46,326 nt of DNA from SAR324 cluster bacterium (GTDB taxonomy: Bacteria; SAR324; NAC60-12). The first letter of the stretch is position 1, and each line of letters starts with the position of its first letter. The DNA lies in assembly GCA_015231885.1 (NCBI GenBank), contig JADGAT010000039.1, forward strand, positions 1 through 46,326, read 5' to 3'. The notes under the pieces were generated by a model. That model had not been told where the DNA came from, did no database searches, and was given only the letters and a program-made list of their open reading frames with translations. The position numbers and the translations under genes are program-made. Shown here piece by piece: positions 42,650 through 46,326 of the stretch.

Positions 42650-43642
42650 TCACATTGGCTCTCCAATCAATTCATTTCCATCAAACTTCCATCCGGCTTG
42701 TTTGAGTTTTGATGGAGGAATCACGGTATATTTGTCAGCCAGGTTTTCCACATGCTGGAGTAAATAATTCACTAATCCTTCGGCATAAGGATTTCTCAAG
42801 TTTTCTCCTTCCCATGTGGTTATGTTATAGACTCGATAAATGGGATATTTCGCTGATAACAAAAAAGAGGTGTCTTCTGGAGAAAAGCCTTCAATCGTAA
42901 GAAATTTCACAATTCCTTTATGCTTGAAACGGTTGGCAGTATTCAGCGTTTCGTATCCAATTGCTCCCCGAGTGGAAGACAAGAGCGCAATCTGATCTGG
43001 CATTCCTCCCACATCCATAAATTTTGAAGTGAAAAGTTCTTCATCTTTCAACAAGAGCCTCCAGTGACCCGGCCTTTTTTTGCAATGAAGGGAAGCAATG
43101 GGCTTGATTCGTATATTTTTTCCTCCCAACTCAGACCAGCGGGAAATATTTCCTTGAAAAACATCCCTTGCTTGTGCCAGAGAAATATCATTAAGGGCCA
43201 CATCGGGATGAACCAGAAGAGCAATGGGAATAATCCCCAAGGTATGAAAACGAAGACCCGGCAAGCGATCTGTATCCCCTGTCGGACAACAAAATGCACC
43301 CATGTCCAATTCTTTACGAAAAAGTTTTCCCGCCGACCGACCGCAGGTACTCTCCCGGATATTAATTTTTATATTTTTCTCATGGGCATACTGCTGTACC
43401 AGCGGCTCAAGAAAAGGATACAGCTGTTGATTGATATCAATGGAAAGATCCACTTTGCCCACAGAAGAATCATGCTGGACAGGGCGTTTTTGCCACTCTG
43501 TCGGCATTTCGTGTATTTTTTTCGGATCACTGAACGCCGGCCCCCTCAGCCCATCTTCATGAGCTCCTGCACTAGAAGAAAAGATCATAAAAAAAGAAAC
43601 AATCCATAGCCCATTGGATAACATTGCTTGTATTTTTCTCAT
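42650..43642 (-). CDS. PstS-like periplasmic substrate-binding protein with Cys-rich pocket
   Basis: 330 residues with a signal peptide (about 1-27, ending GAH). The fold matches PstS/PBP-like proteins: LSIDINQQLYPFLEPLVQQY, and FQGNISRWSELGG is the PstS-family F-x-G-x-I-x-x-W element. Where PstS has a GSGGG phosphate loop this protein has RESTCGRSAG (Cys100), and where PstS has DFGASDAP it has DMGAFCCP (Cys118, Cys119); another Cys follows in ASLHCKKRPGH. So phosphate is probably not the ligand; a metal, thiol or other oxyanion is possible. It is the first gene of a pair with the histidine kinase. The start has AGGGGGC upstream. Confidence 0.8.
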   Translation of the reverse strand: MRKIQAMLSNGLWIVSFFMIFSSSAGAHEDGLRGPAFSDPKKIHEMPTEWQKRPVQHDSSVGKVDLSIDINQQLYPFLEPLVQQYAHEKNIKINIRESTCGRSAGKLFRKELDMGAFCCPTGDTDRLPGLRFHTLGIIPIALLVHPDVALNDISLAQARDVFQGNISRWSELGGKNIRIKPIASLHCKKRPGHWRLLLKDEELFTSKFMDVGGMPDQIALLSSTRGAIGYETLNTANRFKHKGIVKFLTIEGFSPEDTSFLLSAKYPIYRVYNITTWEGENLRNPYAEGLVNYLLQHVENLADKYTVIPPSKLKQAGWKFDGNELIGEPM

Positions 43643-43723
43643 TTTGCCCCCTGATACATATGTTGAAAAATAGACTCACATGAATATCTCTGTGGGTTGC
43701 TTTAATTCCCCTGCAACTCCATG

Positions 43724-43752
43724 AGTATAACGGAATGATTTCGCAGCGTCTA
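43724..43752 (-). promoter_or_regulatory. predicted promoter of the PstS-like/kinase operon
   Basis: On the minus strand TAGACG (complement of 43747-43752), 17 bp, then TATACT (complement of 43724-43729), about 80 bp upstream of the start at 43642. It overlaps the end of purU, which lies upstream on the same strand. Confidence 0.45.
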
Positions 43753-44613
43753 TACAAATACGATGGTTCTATTTTTGTAAACAATGATCCGATCTTCTAA
43801 ATGCCACTTAACGGCACGGAATAAAACATTGCGTTCAATATCCTGTCCCAACTGTCGGAGATGGTCTCTTTTATATCGATGAGAAACCCGATTCACATCC
43901 TGTTCAATAATGGGTCCTTTATCCAGCTCTGCCGTCACATAGTGTGCTGTTGCACCAATCAATTTGACTCCTTTTTCATAAGCTTGACGATACGGATCGG
44001 CCCCCACAAAGGCTGGTAAAAATGAATGGTGAATATTAATAATCCTATTCTCATACTGTTCGACAAAACGATCTGTTAAAATTTGCATATAGCGCGCTAA
44101 AATGATCAGATCGGTTTTTCCTGCTAGCATTTCCAAGGCTTGCTTTTCGGCGTCTTCCTTATTGTTTCGACTCACCGGAATTTCATAAAAAGGCACACCA
44201 AACGATTCCACAGACTGTTTTAAATCTCCATGATTGCTGATGACCATCGAAATATCGGTAGGAAGCTCATGACGAGACCATCTCCAAAGCAGCTCCAAGA
44301 GAACATGATCATATTTTGAGACAAAGATGACCATTTTTTTATGATCGGAAGCATAGCTTATTTCCCAGTCCATCTGATAGCGTTCAGCAACCGCTTGAGA
44401 AAAAGCCTGGCTTAGGACAGGGCGGGAAATATCCAGATGAGGCGTTTGAAATTCAACCCTCATGAAAAATGTCCCTCCCTCCGGATCTGTAGAATGCTGA
44501 TCCAAAGCAGTGATATTGGCACCATGGTTATAGAAAAAATTGGATACGGATGCAACAATCCCAGGGCAATCTGGGCAAGTGATCAGTAACCGGGCTGTTG
44601 TATTGTCATGCAT
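43750..44613 (-). CDS. purU: formyltetrahydrofolate deformylase
   Basis: 287 residues from the ATG of MHDNTTARL; TTGAGGAATAAATTT is a good upstream site, so a TTG five codons earlier is less likely. An N-terminal ACT domain (TARLLITCPDCPGIVASVSNF) precedes the formyltransferase-like domain with NIHHSFLPAFVGADPY, the GATAHYVTAELDKGPIIEQ element and the terminal NRVSHRYKRDHLRQLGQDIE. It hydrolyses 10-formyl-THF to formate and THF, feeding purine synthesis and balancing one-carbon pools. Confidence 0.95.
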   Translation of the reverse strand: MHDNTTARLLITCPDCPGIVASVSNFFYNHGANITALDQHSTDPEGGTFFMRVEFQTPHLDISRPVLSQAFSQAVAERYQMDWEISYASDHKKMVIFVSKYDHVLLELLWRWSRHELPTDISMVISNHGDLKQSVESFGVPFYEIPVSRNNKEDAEKQALEMLAGKTDLIILARYMQILTDRFVEQYENRIINIHHSFLPAFVGADPYRQAYEKGVKLIGATAHYVTAELDKGPIIEQDVNRVSHRYKRDHLRQLGQDIERNVLFRAVKWHLEDRIIVYKNRTIVFV

Positions 44614-44678
44614 AAATTTATTCCTCAAAATGGTTTTTGCAGTTGCCTGCTTTCACCCTATCTGCTTTCCACATAATT

Positions 44679-44834
44679 CTACCAGCTTTTTATGAACCCC
44701 TGGGAAAGTTGTGCTTCTTTGGCATGCATGATAAAAAAGACTTCAATATTTCGAGCATCAAAGCATTCCTTAAGGAGTAGCTTTATGAGATTAGATGCAG
44801 GACATTCTTTTCCTGAATTATCAGGGAATACCAT
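44679..44834 (-). CDS. 51-residue ORF following comEC
   Basis: ATG at complement of 44832-44834, TAG at 44679-44681, on the same strand as comEC and 15 bp after its stop. The product begins MVFPDNSGKECPASN and contains LIKLLLKECFDARNIEVFFI; it has no strong upstream ribosome binding site. Its composition is protein-like but its reality is uncertain, because a plus-strand frame with a better ribosome binding site occupies the same DNA (44786 onward). Function unknown. Confidence 0.35.
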   Translation of the reverse strand: MVFPDNSGKECPASNLIKLLLKECFDARNIEVFFIMHAKEAQLSQGFIKSW

Positions 44835-44887
44835 TGTCAAATATCCACTCTACTCTGCCTTTCTGAACTTGCGGTACAGCAAGTAAT
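44786..44887 (+). pseudogene. possible peroxiredoxin N-terminal remnant
   Basis: The ATG has AAGGAGTAGCTTT just upstream. The first residues, MRLDAGHSFPELSGNT, resemble the N-terminus of AhpC/TSA-type peroxiredoxins (MRLDAGDPAPDF-like). The frame then ends after about 33 codons and overlaps the comEC 3' end, with no thioredoxin fold. It could be the remains of a gene truncated when the comEC terminus was brought here, or a chance match. Confidence 0.3.
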
Positions 44888-46325
44888 AAATGAGCAAAGT
44901 GCCCAGATAATAACAACTATATTGCCATCCCTCCCACTGGATTTGCACAGAGAAGGTTCCCCAACTCCCCCATTGATGCAGAATGTTTAGAATTTCCAGC
45001 CAGATTTTCAAGCTCCACTCGCTCAACTGAAACAGCTCCTTTTCGAGCCACAGAAATGGAGGAGCATTTAGTAGAAAAAGGCTGTGGAAGAAAGCGGCAA
45101 AACAAACCGGCAGTACCAAAAAAGCAAGTACCGGAAGCATCACGATGTTGAGCCAGAAAGGCTCCAGTGACAGCTGCTGGAAATGAGCAGCCAGAATAGG
45201 GAAAATACCAAGCAGTACACTGGCTGTGATCAGTGAACTGTTCACTCCCGTTTTCCACATTTTATGCCAGAAATTTTTCTGAGATACAGGAAGCAACAAA
45301 GGAAGGGAAATAATAATGTACAGAACGGCAACAAACGAGAGTTGAAACGACAGATCATAGATAACAGCTGGATTGACACTGATGAATAGAAAAGCTGTTG
45401 TCAACAATGCCTGCAAAGAAGCATGTGCCTGCCCGGTCCAACGCAGCAACATCATTAGCGTCAACATCACCACAGCACGCAAAGCGGGAATTGGAAAAGC
45501 AAGCAATCCCACGTAGCACCACAACCCAATCAGGGTGAGCACTTGACAGAACTGCGGAAAATAGACCCACCCCAACAGTCTTTCTGAAAAGCGGCCCGGT
45601 TGTTTGACCACTCCCATCCCCAGCCAAAACAACAGCCCAATGTGCAATCCGCTGATGCTAAGCAAATGGGCCATCCCGGTGTTGCGAAACAGCTCGCGCA
45701 CCTCCGAACGGTAAACCGATTTAGCCAGAATCAGAGGAGAATACAATTCAAAAATTTCCGCAGGCAAATAAAAAGCAGCACGCTTGATCAGACGCTGCCG
45801 CAGCACCTGAGCGAAATAAAAAGCCCTGTCCAATGGAAAAAGAGTGGAATGGTACAAAACATCTTCCAAAAGGATCGTAAGGCGTTGATTTTTCAAGTCG
45901 GCTGATTTTAATAGACCACTGACTTGAATAGAACGCTGATAATAAAAAGAGCGTAACAAAGCTCGTTTTTTTAAAAAACGAATTGATATTTCCAGAAAAT
46001 GCTGTTGATCTTTCTGCAGATAAATATCGGCGGGTGCTAACGTAATGGTTAAATATCCATTTTCTGGAAATACCTGAATCACGGTCCCCTGAATCCATAC
46101 AGGTGGAGTATCAATAGAATACGCGTCTAATCTATGCTGCCATTCTGGTAAAAGAAAAAAAAGATGGTACACTAAAAGAAAGCTTCCGAGAAAAAAAAAG
46201 CCAGCAATTGTTCTCAAACGCAGATACCAACACCAACTACCCATCCCCATCGCAAACAGAAGAAGCCACTCCAAATGAAACTCCCACAACGATATCGAAT
46301 AGCGGAACCCTGCCCAAATTGCCAT
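44850..46325 (-). CDS. comEC: ComEC/Rec2-family DNA uptake membrane protein, possibly incomplete at the window edge
   Basis: At least 491 residues. An N-terminal pair of membrane helices and an OB-like DUF4131 domain (WIQGTVIQVFPENGYLTITL) lead to the competence domain with many helices, including GMAHLLSISGLHIGLLFWLGMG, and AFPIPALRAVVMLTLMMLLRW. It forms the inner-membrane channel for single-stranded DNA in natural transformation. The usual C-terminal metallo-beta-lactamase domain is absent: the protein stops after a final helix. The first visible ATG is one base from the window end, so the true start may lie beyond it. Confidence 0.88.
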   Translation of the reverse strand: MAIWAGFRYSISLWEFHLEWLLLFAMGMGSWCWYLRLRTIAGFFFLGSFLLVYHLFFLLPEWQHRLDAYSIDTPPVWIQGTVIQVFPENGYLTITLAPADIYLQKDQQHFLEISIRFLKKRALLRSFYYQRSIQVSGLLKSADLKNQRLTILLEDVLYHSTLFPLDRAFYFAQVLRQRLIKRAAFYLPAEIFELYSPLILAKSVYRSEVRELFRNTGMAHLLSISGLHIGLLFWLGMGVVKQPGRFSERLLGWVYFPQFCQVLTLIGLWCYVGLLAFPIPALRAVVMLTLMMLLRWTGQAHASLQALLTTAFLFISVNPAVIYDLSFQLSFVAVLYIIISLPLLLPVSQKNFWHKMWKTGVNSSLITASVLLGIFPILAAHFQQLSLEPFWLNIVMLPVLAFLVLPVCFAAFFHSLFLLNAPPFLWLEKELFQLSEWSLKIWLEILNILHQWGSWGTFSVQIQWEGWQYSCYYLGTLLIYYLLYRKFRKAE

Positions 46326-46326
46326 T

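Noticed and set aside
1..46326. Defence island, phage or CRISPR system
   Set aside because: No Cas, restriction, toxin-antitoxin, integrase or structural phage genes and no spaced direct repeats were recognised; the DUF4143 ATPase alone is not enough.

Overview
The window is about 46 kb of moderately AT-rich, densely coded chromosome from a Gram-negative bacterium. It holds around 37 recognisable genes in short operons on both strands, almost all of them core or housekeeping genes. No rRNA, tRNA, phage, CRISPR array or complete insertion sequence was seen. The Gram-negative assignment rests on periplasmic proteins with signal peptides, SecG, ProVWX, two-component kinases with periplasmic loops, HrpA, YgfZ and ComEC. 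Mesaconyl-CoA hydratase, betaine uptake and a CheY suggest a motile or signalling aquatic bacterium of proteobacterial type. A lineage such as SAR324 is only a guess; the sequence does not prove it.

Layout. 1-3.5 kb: an enoyl-CoA hydratase-like gene translationally overlapped with an S41-protease-like protein that lacks the catalytic serine, then two unknown proteins. 3.7-8.3 kb: a BatD-BatE pair and a YbiT-type ABC-F ATPase. 8.5-13.1 kb: an unknown protein, CheY, and a GT2 / unknown / nucleosidase operon headed by a DnaJ-domain gene. 13.1-20.6 kb: a DEDD exonuclease, an unknown coiled-coil protein, mesaconyl-CoA hydratase, prfB (with programmed +1 frameshift), PilZ, STAS and YgfZ proteins, and a 49-residue membrane peptide. 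20.7-28.5 kb: ClpB, a SCO1-like protein, SAH hydrolase, an unusual histidine kinase, an SH3 protein and chorismate mutase. 28.7-32.1 kb: a tpiA-secG-sixA-small membrane protein operon and a DUF4143 AAA ATPase behind a perfect inverted repeat. 32.1-36.5 kb: a glycine betaine ABC transporter (proXWV) with a divergent MarR regulator. 36.5-46.3 kb: HrpA, a PstS-like protein plus sensor kinase operon, PurU and a ComEC that runs off or ends at the window edge.

The main non-coding signal is repetitive. A ~157-160 bp element with ~20 bp terminal inverted repeats and a conserved core occurs four times, always between genes (window start, 6.2-6.4, 18.4-18.5 and 40.5-40.7 kb); one copy supplies part of the stop codon of the ABC-F gene. 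A second ~150 bp inverted-repeat family occurs three times (15.0, 27.5 and 35.5 kb), and a third terminal-inverted-repeat structure lies directly beside one copy of the first family. These look like non-autonomous MITE-like elements whose driver is not in this window. The other points of interest are enzymes with altered signature residues (S41-like, HrpA motif III, nucleosidase Asn, PstS-like Cys-rich pocket), small membrane proteins of 49-59 residues, and the inverted repeat abutting the DUF4143 gene.
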